64,000 bases of DNA from Psychrobacter sp. NG254 (GCF_015277735.1 NZ_JADHDA010000001.1:1-64000), one strand, 5' to 3'. Shown: positions 38,901-48,536, numbered from the stretch's first letter. Made by a program: numbers and translations. The notes: generated by a model from the letters alone, not told the origin.

Positions 38901-40775
38901 ATGAGTTTATTACCATTAACCTTTATATTCCCGCTCGTTGGCTTTTTGATTTTAGCCTTTATGCGCGACAAGCTAACAGAGCAGGTGGCAGCGATTGTGG
39001 GCGTTGGTAGCATGCTGCTATCAGCATTATGTACGCTATTCGTGAGCTATACCTTTTTGACCACCAATCCAGCAGGAACGATCGTAGAAGTTCCACTGTG
39101 GACATGGTTCCAAGTGGGCGATTTTGCCCCGCATTTTGGCTTGAGCTTTGATGGTCTTGCATTGACTATGACTGGTGTTATCACTGGGATTGGCTTTTTG
39201 ATTCATCTGTTTGCCTCTTGGTATATGAAAGGTGACACTGGCTTTGCCCGTTTCTTTAGCTATATGAATTTGTTCGTGGCCAGTATGTTATTGCTGGTAC
39301 TAGCAGATGATTTATTTCTGCTATATCTTGGTTGGGAAGGCGTGGGCATCTGCTCATACCTACTGATTGGTTATTATTACCATGACAGAGCCAATGGACG
39401 CGCGGCGATGAAAGCCTTTACGGTTACTCGCGTGGGTGATGTGTTCTTAGCCTTTGGTTTGTTTTTATTATTCCGTGAATTCGGTACGCTTAATATCCAA
39501 GAGATTATTACGCGCGCCCCAGAAGTGTTTGATATCAATAATCCAACGATGATGCTGACGACGATGATGCTCGTTGGCGGCGCGATGGGTAAATCAGCGC
39601 AGCTGCCACTACATACGTGGCTGGCTGATGCGATGGCAGGTCCAACACCAGTATCGGCATTGATTCACGCCGCAACGATGGTAACAGCAGGTGTTTACTT
39701 AATCGCCCGTCTACATCCATTGTTTGAGCTGACGCCTGGCATCTTATTGTATTGGGTCGGCGGCGTGGGTGCATTGACGCTTATCGTTGCAGGTTTCTGT
39801 GCGCTTGCGCAAACAGATATCAAACGTATTCTTGCTTATTCGACCATGAGTCAGATCGGCTATATGTTCTTAGCACTGGGCGTTGGTGCATGGCAAGGGG
39901 CTATCTTCCATCTGATGACACATGCTTTCTTTAAAGCGCTGCTGTTCTTATCATCAGGTGCCGTCATCCTTTCGGTACACCATGAGCAAGATATCTTTAA
40001 GATGGGCGGCCTGCGTAAAAAGATACCATTGGTATTTTGGTGCTATGTCGTCGGCGGTGGTGCACTTGCAGCCATACCTTGGGTTACCGTTGGTTTTTAT
40101 TCTAAAGAAGCGATTCTTTGGGAAACTTATGCCACAGGTCATCTAGTATTGTTCTATATGGGTGTGTTCGGCGCTTTCTTAACCGCGATTTATACATTCC
40201 GTATGATTTGGATCATCTTCTTTGGTGAAGAAAAAACCCATGCTCATAAGCTATCAGGGGTATCGTACTGGTTGCCTTTGACGGTATTGCTAGTACTATC
40301 TACCGCCGTTGGTGCTTGGATTACGCCACCATTAGATGGGGTATTACCAGAGAGTGTCGGTCATCTACTAGAAGTAGCGGGTCAAGCGCATGCTAAGCAT
40401 ACAGCAGAGTATATCGCGATGGGTGCCATGGCAGCAGGTTTGATATTGGCAGCATTATTATATGTCGTCAATAAAGGCAGAATGCTCACTAGCTTTAAGC
40501 GCTCACGTGTTGGTGGGGCGCTGTATCACTGGTGCTATCATGGCCTAGGCTTCGATGCGCTATACGATGTAATTTTCGTAAAACCCTTTTTGTTCATCGG
40601 CCGCTTACTTAAAGCCGACCCTATCGATAAAACGTGGTTGCTGTTACCTAAGCTGGCCTCAGTAGGTAATAAAGTATTGTCTGCGACGCAAACAGGGTCT
40701 CTTCGAGGTTATGCCACAAGCTTTGGCTTGGGTATGGCTGTATTGCTGGTGCTGGTAATGATGACGGTGGTATAA
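38901..40775 (+). CDS. nuoL: NADH-quinone oxidoreductase subunit L
   Basis: The distal antiporter-like proton-pumping subunit with the long lateral helix. The family block LYLGWEGVGICSYLLIGYYY is present, as are GKSAQLPLHTWLADAMAGPT, PVSALIHAATMVTAGVYL and LAYSTMSQIGYMFLALG with the key Lys and Glu residues in helices. The C-terminal region holds the lateral helix and final anchor. The 624-residue length is normal. GGATGATGTC precedes the ATG; spacing to nuoK and nuoM is only a few bases. Confidence 0.96.
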   Translation: MSLLPLTFIFPLVGFLILAFMRDKLTEQVAAIVGVGSMLLSALCTLFVSYTFLTTNPAGTIVEVPLWTWFQVGDFAPHFGLSFDGLALTMTGVITGIGFLIHLFASWYMKGDTGFARFFSYMNLFVASMLLLVLADDLFLLYLGWEGVGICSYLLIGYYYHDRANGRAAMKAFTVTRVGDVFLAFGLFLLFREFGTLNIQEIITRAPEVFDINNPTMMLTTMMLVGGAMGKSAQLPLHTWLADAMAGPTPVSALIHAATMVTAGVYLIARLHPLFELTPGILLYWVGGVGALTLIVAGFCALAQTDIKRILAYSTMSQIGYMFLALGVGAWQGAIFHLMTHAFFKALLFLSSGAVILSVHHEQDIFKMGGLRKKIPLVFWCYVVGGGALAAIPWVTVGFYSKEAILWETYATGHLVLFYMGVFGAFLTAIYTFRMIWIIFFGEEKTHAHKLSGVSYWLPLTVLLVLSTAVGAWITPPLDGVLPESVGHLLEVAGQAHAKHTAEYIAMGAMAAGLILAALLYVVNKGRMLTSFKRSRVGGALYHWCYHGLGFDALYDVIFVKPFLFIGRLLKADPIDKTWLLLPKLASVGNKVLSATQTGSLRGYATSFGLGMAVLLVLVMMTVV

Positions 40776-40778
40776 AAG

Positions 40779-42404
40779 ATGATTGAGTTACAACAAACGT
40801 GGATGCTACCAGCATTAATCGCAATTCCCTTTATTGCAGGATTGCTATGCTGGCTGGTAGAACGATTTAACAAACGTCTGCCGCGCTGGATTGCCTTGAT
40901 CGGTATGACGTTGACCTTTGTATTGTCATTGGTACTGTGGCATTACGGTGACTTTAGCGGAATGAGTAAGCAAGTCATTGCGCCAAGCGCAAACGTTCCT
41001 TGGGTCGCTGAGTTCAGTGTGCCATGGATACCGAGCTTTGGTATTAGCTTTCACTTGGCACTAGATGGTTTGTCACTGATGATGGTGGCGTTGACTGGCC
41101 TACTCGGCGTGGCAGCGGTTGCCTGTTCGTGGAATGAGATTCAGCGCCGTGTTGGTTTCTTCCATCTGAACTTGCTATGGAGTTTGGGCGGCGTCATTGG
41201 TGTTTTCTTATCAATTGATCTGTTCTTATTCTTCTTCTTTTGGGAGATGATGCTGGTTCCTATCTACTTCTTGATTGCCATTTGGGGTCATGATGTCGTC
41301 GGCAAAACCAAAGAGTATGCAGCCACCAAGTTCTTTATTTATACCCAAGCCTCTGGGCTTATCATGCTCATCGGTATTTTGGTATTGGTCATTATCAGCT
41401 ATGCCCAAAAAGGCGTGGTTAGCTTTAACTATAATGATTTGCTCGGTACGTCACTTGGCGGCTGGGAATATCCTATCATGCTGTGCTTCTTTATTGGCTT
41501 TGCGGTTAAGTTGCCAATCATCCCGTTCCATGGTTGGTTGCCAGACGCGCATGCACAAGCACCAACGGCAGGTTCAGTGGATTTGGCAGGGGTGCTCATT
41601 AAGACGGCTGCCTATGGCTTGATTCGTTTTGTGCTGCCATTATTTCCAGCAGCGTCACAAGAGTTTGCGCCGATAGCGATTACCTTAGGTACGATTGGTA
41701 TCTTCTATGGTGCATGGCTTGCCTTTATGCAGACTGATATGAAGCGTTTGCTGGCCTATACCAGTATCTCGCATATGGGTTTTGTGGTACTAGCAATCTA
41801 TGCTGGGACATTGCTCAGCTTACAAGGTCTGATGATTCAGATGCTGGCTCATGGTTTGAGTTCAGCTGCACTATTCATTATGGCTGGTCAGTTATATGAG
41901 CGCTTGCACACACGTGATTTGACCTTGATGGGTGGTATGTGGGGACAGTTCCGCTATTATGCACCGATATTGATGTTCTTCTGCGCGGCATTGCTGGGTA
42001 TTCCAGGTACGGGTAACTTCATTGGCGAGTTCATGATTTTATTTGGCTCATTTGCTCAGTACCCAGTGTTTGTGGTTTTTGCGACATTCAGTTTGGTACT
42101 AGCAGGTCTTTACTCGCTCATTTTGATTCACCGTGCACTCTTTGGTGAAAACAATATCGCCGCATTGGCAGAGCGAGAGACTAAGTCACATGGCTTACCT
42201 GCACGCAAATTAAAAGATTTAGGCAAGCGTGAGCTGTCATTGTTACTGATGTTGGCCGCCGGTCTAGTATGGCTCGGACTGTATCCACAGCCGTTCCTTG
42301 ATACCTCAAGTCATGCGATGCAGTGGATCAATAACGCATATATATACAGTCAAGTGACACAAGTAGATGCGTCGCACCTGCTTGATGCAATGGAGGCACG
42401 TTAA
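40779..42404 (+). CDS. nuoM: NADH-quinone oxidoreductase subunit M
   Basis: A second antiporter-like proton-pumping subunit. The diagnostic FFFWEMMLVPIYFLIAIWG (conserved Glu) is followed by FAVKLPIIPFHGWLPDAHAQ, TAGSVDLAGVLIKTAAYGL and LLAYTSISHMGFVVLAIY. ND4-like helices continue to the C-terminus. The 541-residue length is slightly above E. coli NuoM (509). It starts three bases after the nuoL stop. Confidence 0.96.
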   Translation: MIELQQTWMLPALIAIPFIAGLLCWLVERFNKRLPRWIALIGMTLTFVLSLVLWHYGDFSGMSKQVIAPSANVPWVAEFSVPWIPSFGISFHLALDGLSLMMVALTGLLGVAAVACSWNEIQRRVGFFHLNLLWSLGGVIGVFLSIDLFLFFFFWEMMLVPIYFLIAIWGHDVVGKTKEYAATKFFIYTQASGLIMLIGILVLVIISYAQKGVVSFNYNDLLGTSLGGWEYPIMLCFFIGFAVKLPIIPFHGWLPDAHAQAPTAGSVDLAGVLIKTAAYGLIRFVLPLFPAASQEFAPIAITLGTIGIFYGAWLAFMQTDMKRLLAYTSISHMGFVVLAIYAGTLLSLQGLMIQMLAHGLSSAALFIMAGQLYERLHTRDLTLMGGMWGQFRYYAPILMFFCAALLGIPGTGNFIGEFMILFGSFAQYPVFVVFATFSLVLAGLYSLILIHRALFGENNIAALAERETKSHGLPARKLKDLGKRELSLLLMLAAGLVWLGLYPQPFLDTSSHAMQWINNAYIYSQVTQVDASHLLDAMEAR

Positions 42405-42407
42405 GTC

Positions 42408-43886
42408 ATGAATGATATTACGATGAATGATTTGATAGGATTGTTGCCTTACGCGCCGATCATCGCTGTAGTGATTACAGTGCTGACGGTCATGATTGCG
42501 ATTACCCTTAAACGCTCGCACATGGTCACTGGTACGATTACGGTGGCAGGCTTAAACATCGGCCTATTTACTCTAATTGGGCAAATGGTCGGGATCATTG
42601 ATAGTGGAGCTATCGCGCCAAATGCTGAGCAGTTATTTGTTATTGATAACTTTGCTCAGTTTAATATGGTGGTTATCTTTATCTGTGCCTTGGCGTGTTG
42701 TACGCTGTCTTATGCGTATCTGGCCAATTTGAAAGATAATAAAGAAGAGCTGTATTTGCTCATGCTGCTATCAACCATCGGTGCACTACTAATGGTAAGC
42801 GCGCAGCACATGGCATCCTTCTTTATGAGCCTAGAGATGCTGTCAGTACCGCTATATGGTTTGCTTGCTTACACTTACAAGCGCAACCAATCGCTAGAGT
42901 CTGGACTAAAGTATTTGGTGCTATCAGCGACCGCATCAGCGACGTTACTGATGGGGATGGCCTTCATCTATGCAGAAGTTGGCTCGCTAGCATTCAAGCC
43001 AATCAGTATGGTACTGGGCAACATCTTTGAATCGCCACTATTGATATTGGGCGCGGCGATGATGATGTTTGGTATCGCCTTTAAGCTGTCTGCTGCCCCA
43101 TTCCATATGTGGACGCCAGATGTGTACGAGGGTGCACCAGCGCCTATCGCTACCTTCTTAGCTTCAGTATCCAAAGTTGCTATGATGGCATTGGCGGTTC
43201 GATTCTTAATTGATACCTCTCTACTCGCATTGCCATCTGTACAAATGCTATTGATGGTTATGGCGACTTTATCTATCTTGGTAGGTAACTTATTAGCGGT
43301 TCGTCAAACCAGTCTCAAACGTCTACTCGGTTACTCATCCATTGCCCATATGGGTTATGTGATGATCGTTATCGTTAGCATTGGCGCGGCAGCTGACAGC
43401 ATCTCTAGCATGTATATGGCAGTCTATGCCTTTACCTCTATCGGTGCTTTTGGTGTCGTAACCTTGATGTCGAGCCCATATCGTTTGTCTGGCGAAGCGG
43501 ATGAGCTGACTCATTATCAAGGTCTGTTCTGGCGTCGTCCAGTCCTGACCGCGGTGATGACAATCATGATGTTATCACTGGCTGGCATTCCATTGACGGC
43601 AGGCTTTATTACTAAGCTGTTTGCGATATTGGCGGCGGTACAAGGCACCAACTGGTTCTTGGCTGCAATGATTATCTTAGGCAGTGCGATTGGTCTATTC
43701 TACTACTTGCGCGTTTTACTCACGCTATTCAAACGTCCTAAGCAGTTCATCGAGTTTGATGTGTCTGGTCAATGGGGTTTGCGTACTGGTGGTATCATGG
43801 TGATTGCGGTAACTGCGATTATTCTATTCTTTGGTATCTTGCCAAACAGTATGATTGAGTGGGCAAGCATGGCGCGTATTTGGTAG
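42408..43886 (+). CDS. nuoN: NADH-quinone oxidoreductase subunit N
   Basis: The third antiporter-like subunit and last gene of the operon. Signatures include FFMSLEMLSVPLYGLLAY, FGIAFKLSAAPFHMWTPDVY, GAPAPIATFLASVSKVA and LLGYSSIAHMGYVMIVI. The SLAGIPLTAGFITKLF block near residue 390 is also typical. At 492 residues the length is normal. A strong hairpin terminator follows about 60 bases after the stop. Confidence 0.96.
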   Translation: MNDITMNDLIGLLPYAPIIAVVITVLTVMIAITLKRSHMVTGTITVAGLNIGLFTLIGQMVGIIDSGAIAPNAEQLFVIDNFAQFNMVVIFICALACCTLSYAYLANLKDNKEELYLLMLLSTIGALLMVSAQHMASFFMSLEMLSVPLYGLLAYTYKRNQSLESGLKYLVLSATASATLLMGMAFIYAEVGSLAFKPISMVLGNIFESPLLILGAAMMMFGIAFKLSAAPFHMWTPDVYEGAPAPIATFLASVSKVAMMALAVRFLIDTSLLALPSVQMLLMVMATLSILVGNLLAVRQTSLKRLLGYSSIAHMGYVMIVIVSIGAAADSISSMYMAVYAFTSIGAFGVVTLMSSPYRLSGEADELTHYQGLFWRRPVLTAVMTIMMLSLAGIPLTAGFITKLFAILAAVQGTNWFLAAMIILGSAIGLFYYLRVLLTLFKRPKQFIEFDVSGQWGLRTGGIMVIAVTAIILFFGILPNSMIEWASMARIW

Positions 43887-43948
43887 TATCGCCCACACAT
43901 AGCATTTGATAAGCCTTTGCTGCTTATCTGCTGTTACGGTTAAAAAAC

Positions 43949-43992
43949 CAAGATGCGCCAGCTTTATGATAAGCTTGGCGCATCTTTTTTTG
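43949..43992 (+). terminator. Terminator of the nuo operon
   Basis: The strong stem AAGATGCGCCA-GCTT with AAGC-TTGGCGCATCTT encloses TATGAT and is followed by TTTTTTT. It lies 60 bases after nuoN and closes the operon. Confidence 0.9.
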
Positions 43993-44080
43993 TGCCTACC
44001 TTTTGATGGTTATTTATTCTTTACCTATCAAAGGTAGCTTATAAAAACACAGTTCAATAAAGTATAAGTGATAAACGATT

Positions 44081-44908
44081 ATGAGTGACAATATTCAAAC
44101 GGTGACGGTACTCAGCAAAACCACTTGGACGCCCACATTATTTAGTTTTACCGTGAGTCGTCCTGATAGCTTTAAGTTTACAGCAGGGCAGTTTGTTCGC
44201 TTGGGCGTCAATCCGAGTCAATTAAAATATTACCAGCAAATTGAAGCCAGTAATGATACCTCTGATACCGCATTGAATGAAGACATCTTTCGCGCGTATT
44301 CGATTGTGTCTTCGCCCTTTGATGAGGTGATAGAGTTTTTCTCTATCGTGATTCCTGATGGTGCATTTACCTCACAGTTGCAACATCTACAAGTGGGCGA
44401 TGAGTTGCTACTCAATACCATGCCATTTGGATTTTTGACCTTAGCGCGTTATCAAAAACCACTGCCGAAGGATTTGTGGTTGCTTGCGACAGGCACTGGT
44501 CTTGCACCATTTTTATCGATGCTACAAGATTTAAAGACGTGGGAAGACTACGAGCATATCGTATTGGCTTATAGCGCACGCTCGACACAAGAGCTGGCTT
44601 ACGTGGATAAGATTAAAAGCTTGCAAGAAGACTTTGGCACGCTGGTTGATAATCCAGCCAAGCTCATTTTTATCCCAATCGTTACTCGTGAGCCTGTTGA
44701 CGGGGCATTGTCAGAACGTCTGCCGAAGCTACTACTAGAAGGCACGTTAGAGAAGCAGGCGGGTATCGCGTTGGATATTGATACTACTCACGTCATGCTA
44801 TGTGGCAACCCAGATATGGTGGATGACACCAAAGAAGCACTAAAGTCACTAAGACTGGTGATGAATCGACGCGGTGAAGGTAATATTGCCGTAGAGAACT
44901 ACTGGTAA
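44081..44908 (+). CDS. fpr: Ferredoxin--NADP reductase
   Basis: An FAD-containing reductase that moves electrons between NADPH and ferredoxin or flavodoxin. The FAD-binding segments FTAGQFVRLGV and RAYSIVSSPFDEVIEFF (RxYS motif) are clear. The NADP part follows with LATGTGLAPFLSMLQDL and MLCGNPDMVDDTKEAL. The C-terminus GNIAVENYW ends in an aromatic residue, as in bacterial FPR of the E. coli/Azotobacter type. Its own promoter is expected in the 90 bases after the nuo terminator. Confidence 0.94.
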   Translation: MSDNIQTVTVLSKTTWTPTLFSFTVSRPDSFKFTAGQFVRLGVNPSQLKYYQQIEASNDTSDTALNEDIFRAYSIVSSPFDEVIEFFSIVIPDGAFTSQLQHLQVGDELLLNTMPFGFLTLARYQKPLPKDLWLLATGTGLAPFLSMLQDLKTWEDYEHIVLAYSARSTQELAYVDKIKSLQEDFGTLVDNPAKLIFIPIVTREPVDGALSERLPKLLLEGTLEKQAGIALDIDTTHVMLCGNPDMVDDTKEALKSLRLVMNRRGEGNIAVENYW

Positions 44909-45064
44909 TGATAGCCAACCCCAAATAAATCCGCTACATCGTCAACTTCGCTTGATGTACTACTTGTACTATCTGCGCTTGATTTCCTTGCATCGAAATT
45001 ATTTGAATTCACCTATATCTCTTTTATTTAAGCTAGTGGTTATCTGCTTTAATAGAAAATAGAA
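44909..45064. other. Intergenic stretch with internal direct repeats
   Basis: The minus strand of about 44925-45005 contains ATCAAGCG twice (AATCAAGCGCAGAT and CATCAAGCGAAGTT) with the short palindrome AGTACAAGTAGTAC between them. No gene is visible. It has the look of a dispersed intergenic repeat, but there is no second copy in this window. Confidence 0.3.
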
Positions 45065-45111
45065 AATGCTGTCTCTTAAAGGTTATTATCCTTTAAGATA
45101 CAGCGTTTTTT
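45065..45111. terminator. Bidirectional terminator between fpr and the gene at 45138
   Basis: The arms TGCTGT-TCTTAAAGG and CCTTTAAGA-ACAGCG form a long stem with a T-run on the plus side and an AT-rich flank on the minus side. It lies between convergent genes. Confidence 0.82.
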
Positions 45112-45137
45112 TATGGAGAACAGTTTATTTTAGTCTG

Positions 45138-45917
45138 TTACTCTTGGCTTGGTTCGGTCGCATCATCTATAGGTTTTACTGGGCCTTGCATCAGCTCAGG
45201 CTCATCATCATCACCGATGATATCCTCGCTATTGCTTGAGGCGAGTAGATCACGGTAATTAATTTGAGCCTTTAGCACCATCTGTTCTTCTTCTAGCTCG
45301 CCATAGTTGACCTGTACTTTATATAGGGCACCCATGATTTTTTTATTGTTTTTTAGCCAGCGATTGATATCGATATAAATCACTTCGTCTTTTGCGCGCG
45401 CGATATTGACGTAAGATAAAAGGAAGCCCAAAGGGTCTTTTTTTAGGACGCTGTGATAAAACCAAATCGCAAGCTTTACCCCTTGGCGTTTGATAAAAGA
45501 TTCGCAGCGCAAGTTTAAGATATCGGTATAGGTCTGCTGACCAAACACAAAACGCTGTACATTGCGATCGAGTTGCACGTGAATCAAGCTAAAATTACTG
45601 GCAATCTCCGCATAAATACCGCCTGCATTGACCGTGCAGTATAAGCGAAACCAATCATCATGTAGCTCAACGCGCAGCTCTAAAATCGCCTTTACATTGT
45701 CCGTGACAAAGTTTTGTAGCGCATCATTGACATAGGTTTGTGCGACTGGCAGTGCCAGCTCGTCTTCAAACTTATCTGTGGTTTTATTATAGATGTCTTT
45801 AACGGATTGGGCGAGACGTTCCCAACCACTGCTGAATGACTCATCAAAACGATAGCCAATATTTTCAAAGAACTCATCGAAATTGTCTGAATCTCTCACG
45901 TTATCAAAGTCACTCAA
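45138..45917 (-). CDS. Conserved-looking hypothetical protein, 259 aa
   Basis: I do not recognise the family. The protein is acidic and soluble, with no signal peptide. Its middle part (ELRVELHDDWFRLYCTVNAG and FSLIHVQLDRNVQRFVFGQQ) looks like alternating beta strands and the C-terminus is a disordered acidic tail (IIGDDDEPELMQG). The frame is open to an ATG at 45950 without a ribosome-binding site. A TTG at 45917 has AAGGA 8 bases upstream and gives the natural-looking start SDFDNVRDSDNFDEFF, so it is preferred. It is transcribed alone, towards fpr. Confidence 0.7.
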   Translation of the reverse strand: MSDFDNVRDSDNFDEFFENIGYRFDESFSSGWERLAQSVKDIYNKTTDKFEDELALPVAQTYVNDALQNFVTDNVKAILELRVELHDDWFRLYCTVNAGGIYAEIASNFSLIHVQLDRNVQRFVFGQQTYTDILNLRCESFIKRQGVKLAIWFYHSVLKKDPLGFLLSYVNIARAKDEVIYIDINRWLKNNKKIMGALYKVQVNYGELEEEQMVLKAQINYRDLLASSNSEDIIGDDDEPELMQGPVKPIDDATEPSQE

Positions 45918-46193
45918 ACTTATTATCCTTATAATTACTGGGCTTGCCATTCAAGAGATGCTGCAATGAGTTACGGATCAAAGGCCATAAACCATCACTA
46001 ATAAAGAAAGTAACGGTTAGATAATGGCTATCATTATGCTGATGCAAACGTAACGATACAAAGCACTGAGATGGCTGCGCTAAAACAGTATATAACAAAT
46101 ACAGTGGCTTCAAAATGGACACATGCGTTTTATGACAATTCATTTAGCATATAGGCAGTTTATATAAATCTATAATGGTTAAGCGAATTTAAG
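45918..46193. other. Intergenic region left of the first inverted-repeat element
   Basis: This should contain the promoter of the gene ending at 45138. A TATAAT at 46171-46176 faces right, without a clear -35. No convincing coding frame is seen. Confidence 0.3.
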
Positions 46194-46369
46194 CTAGGGC
46201 GTGTCATCAATTAGATTGTGAGGCTTAAAATGAGAGAATTTGTAGATAAACAAGGAAGAAATTGCCGTTAATATGAACATATTGACAAAATTACTGACGA
46301 TGTTTAGCAAAATTTAGCCATTTTAAGGCCACTAAATGTATTAATGTGCTAATTGATGACACGCCCTAG
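46194..46369. mobile_element. MITE-like element 1, 176 bp with perfect 21-bp inverted ends
   Basis: CTAGGGCGTGTCATCAATTAG at the left end is the exact reverse complement of the right end (46349-46369). The TA immediately outside GGGCGTG at each end suggests a TA target duplication, or CTAG if four bases are duplicated. The interior is AT-rich with a broken 13-codon frame (MREFVDKQGRNCR) and no transposase. It is probably a non-autonomous transposon moved in trans. Confidence 0.85.
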
Positions 46370-46603
46370 TATTCACTATTATTTTACGTTTGCTAATAGA
46401 TATCCGTATGCTTATGATTGTACTCGTCAGAATGGTGGTGCTAGTGACATCATTCTCTGTCATGTTATGATAGCGCCAGTATATATCAAGCATAGCACTG
46501 TCTTTAGAATGGCGATGCTCACTATCTAGCATACTGTATTCAGCGCTCATTCACACGGCACTGTACATACTGGTACGCTCATACTCATAAGCTGAGACCT
46601 GCT
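46370..46603. other. Intergenic region between MITE-like element 1 and the TonB-like gene
   Basis: No gene, hairpin or repeat of note was found. It is the expected promoter region of the TonB-like gene. Confidence 0.3.
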
Positions 46604-47491
46604 TTGGCCTATATTAAAGACTCACAAAGTTATCATTTTTCAGCGCAAGATCCTAAGCGTGATATCAGCTTGCCTGTTGCAATTGTCATCGCAGTTGCTA
46701 TTCATGCGCTGATTATCTTTGGCATTGGTTTCTCTGTTGGAAAAGACCCTGCTGCAATGATGCAGGATGTGGCAAAAGCCCTCACAGACAATATGAAGCC
46801 CAATGAAGATGCTCAGTTTATTGCCAATGCCTCACAACAAGGCGGTGGCAGGGTGCAAGAGCAGCTAAGACAAGAAAACAATCAGCTGAGTGCATTGGCT
46901 GCTGCGCAGATGAGCGAAACACAGGACGTGATTGATCTGCAACGTCAAGTTCGGCAGCAGCGTTATCAAGAGAGCTATCTGCGCACGACCTTAAGCTGGC
47001 GTCAGGCTAGCATCGAGTCTGACAATGATAGCAAACAAGCACAAGATGATGTGATCGCTCAAGAAGAGCGAATACGTAAGCAAGTCGCGACGTTAGAAGC
47101 ACAGCTATCTCAGCGCCAGCAACTCTATGCGACTAAGTCCAAAGTGGTGACAGTAGACAGCAACTCGACCACGCGCGGCGCCGCCGCAGACTATATCGAT
47201 ACTTTCCGTGAGCATGTTGAGCGCGTTGGTAATTTGCATTATCCCGCGCAAGCGCGTGCGCAAGGCATCACAGGTGAAGTGCGTCTGATGGTTATCATCA
47301 GTAGCGATGGCGCTATCAAAGCCATCCGTTTGCTTGAAAGCTCAAACTCCACGATATTGGATGAAGCGGCCAAGCAATCTGTTAGGCAAGCGGCGCCTTT
47401 TGGTCAATTCACCAAAGATATGAAAGACATCGTCGAGCTGCGACTGATACGAACTTATCGATATAGTGACAAAGTTAATGTCACTTATTAA
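46604..47491 (+). CDS. TonB-family C-terminal domain protein
   Basis: A single N-terminal membrane anchor (LPVAIVIAVAIHALIIFGIG) carries the His typical of TonB-like anchors. A long Gln/Glu/Arg-rich coiled-coil periplasmic segment spans about residues 90-185. It ends in a TonB C-terminal domain (HYPAQARAQGITGEVRLMV, then GAIKAIRLLESSNSTILDEA). Such proteins transmit proton-motive energy to outer-membrane receptors. No exbB or exbD is adjacent, and the classic Pro-rich spacer is replaced by the coiled coil, so a structural or alternative role is possible. The start is a TTG at 46604 with weak ribosome-binding support; no upstream ATG exists in frame. Confidence 0.83.
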   Translation: MAYIKDSQSYHFSAQDPKRDISLPVAIVIAVAIHALIIFGIGFSVGKDPAAMMQDVAKALTDNMKPNEDAQFIANASQQGGGRVQEQLRQENNQLSALAAAQMSETQDVIDLQRQVRQQRYQESYLRTTLSWRQASIESDNDSKQAQDDVIAQEERIRKQVATLEAQLSQRQQLYATKSKVVTVDSNSTTRGAAADYIDTFREHVERVGNLHYPAQARAQGITGEVRLMVIISSDGAIKAIRLLESSNSTILDEAAKQSVRQAAPFGQFTKDMKDIVELRLIRTYRYSDKVNVTY

Positions 47492-47524
47492 GGTTTTAGA
47501 AAGTTGGCTGCACGATAAATAAAC

Positions 47525-47557
47525 ATAGTATGTCGATGAATACGTCATACTATTTTT
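47525..47557 (+). terminator. Probable terminator after the TonB-like gene
   Basis: The 8-bp stem ATAGTATG/CATACTAT with a 13-base loop is followed by TTTT. It separates the TonB-like gene from the MscS-family gene. Confidence 0.6.
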
Positions 47558-47625
47558 CGATATACAGCTATCCAAATATAAAGCTACCCAAACTCATCAC
47601 ACACCGCTATAAGTAAAGAGTCAGT

Positions 47626-48510
47626 ATGGAATTTTTAGGTTTTACAGTAGATATTGCCACCCTAACCAGCAATAGCATAGAATTGGTCATCAAAGTTGCA
47701 TTGGCAATACTGATATTCGTCGTCGGGCGCTGGCTTGCGAAAAAAGCCGTCGCAGTGGCTCAAAAAATTATGTTACGTAGTCATTTAGATGACACGGTTG
47801 CTAGCTTTTTGGGTCGTCTACTATATGGCATATTATTGGTAGTGGTGGCGTTGGCTGCACTGAGTAAAGTGGGTGTGCAGACCACGTCGGTCGTCGCTAT
47901 ATTAGGCGGTGCTGCGGTTGCTATCGGTCTGTCGCTTAAAGATCAACTGTCTAACTTTGCCGCTGGCATCATGATTGTGACGTTTCGCCCGTTTGTACGC
48001 GGTGATTATGTACAAATACTCGGTCATACCGGTACGGTGACGGAAATTAACTTGATCAATACCCATCTGACCACGACAAACAATCACGATATTATTATCC
48101 CTAATGGTGACATCACCACAACCGCGACCATCAACTATTCGTCGTTACCCAATCGCCGCGTGGATATCACTATCGGTATTGGTTATGATGCCGATATTAA
48201 GACCGCAAAAGACATCATGATAAAGTTGGCCACCGACAATCCGATGGCATTTACCGATCCTGCACCTATCGTCCGTGTGACCAACTTAGGGGACAATTCA
48301 GTTGATTTGACCTTAAACGTTTGGACCACCAATGCGGACTGGTGGAGTATGCAATGTGATTTGCTGGAGCAGTTTAAATATGCGCTTGATGATAATAAAA
48401 TTGACATTCCATTCCCGCAGCGCAGTGTTCATGTTAAAGGGTTAGAGATGTTGATGGGCAACAAAAACGAATCGCCATTGCCATCTTTAGAAAAAGATCA
48501 AAACCTTTAA
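47626..48510 (+). CDS. Small-conductance mechanosensitive channel (MscS family)
   Basis: An inner-membrane channel that opens under hypo-osmotic shock. Three membrane helices occupy about residues 15-110. The pore helix is Gly/Ala-rich (VVAILGGAAVAIGLSLKDQL), followed by the MscS beta-domain hallmark FRPFVRGDYVQILGHTGTVTEIN and IPNGDITT. The C-terminus carries IDIPFPQRSVHV, a family signature. The 294-residue size matches E. coli MscS (286). It is monocistronic and converges on ybeY with only 26 bases between stops. Confidence 0.94.
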   Translation: MEFLGFTVDIATLTSNSIELVIKVALAILIFVVGRWLAKKAVAVAQKIMLRSHLDDTVASFLGRLLYGILLVVVALAALSKVGVQTTSVVAILGGAAVAIGLSLKDQLSNFAAGIMIVTFRPFVRGDYVQILGHTGTVTEINLINTHLTTTNNHDIIIPNGDITTTATINYSSLPNRRVDITIGIGYDADIKTAKDIMIKLATDNPMAFTDPAPIVRVTNLGDNSVDLTLNVWTTNADWWSMQCDLLEQFKYALDDNKIDIPFPQRSVHVKGLEMLMGNKNESPLPSLEKDQNL

Positions 48511-48536
48511 AGATAAAGATGTTTGAATCGCATTCA

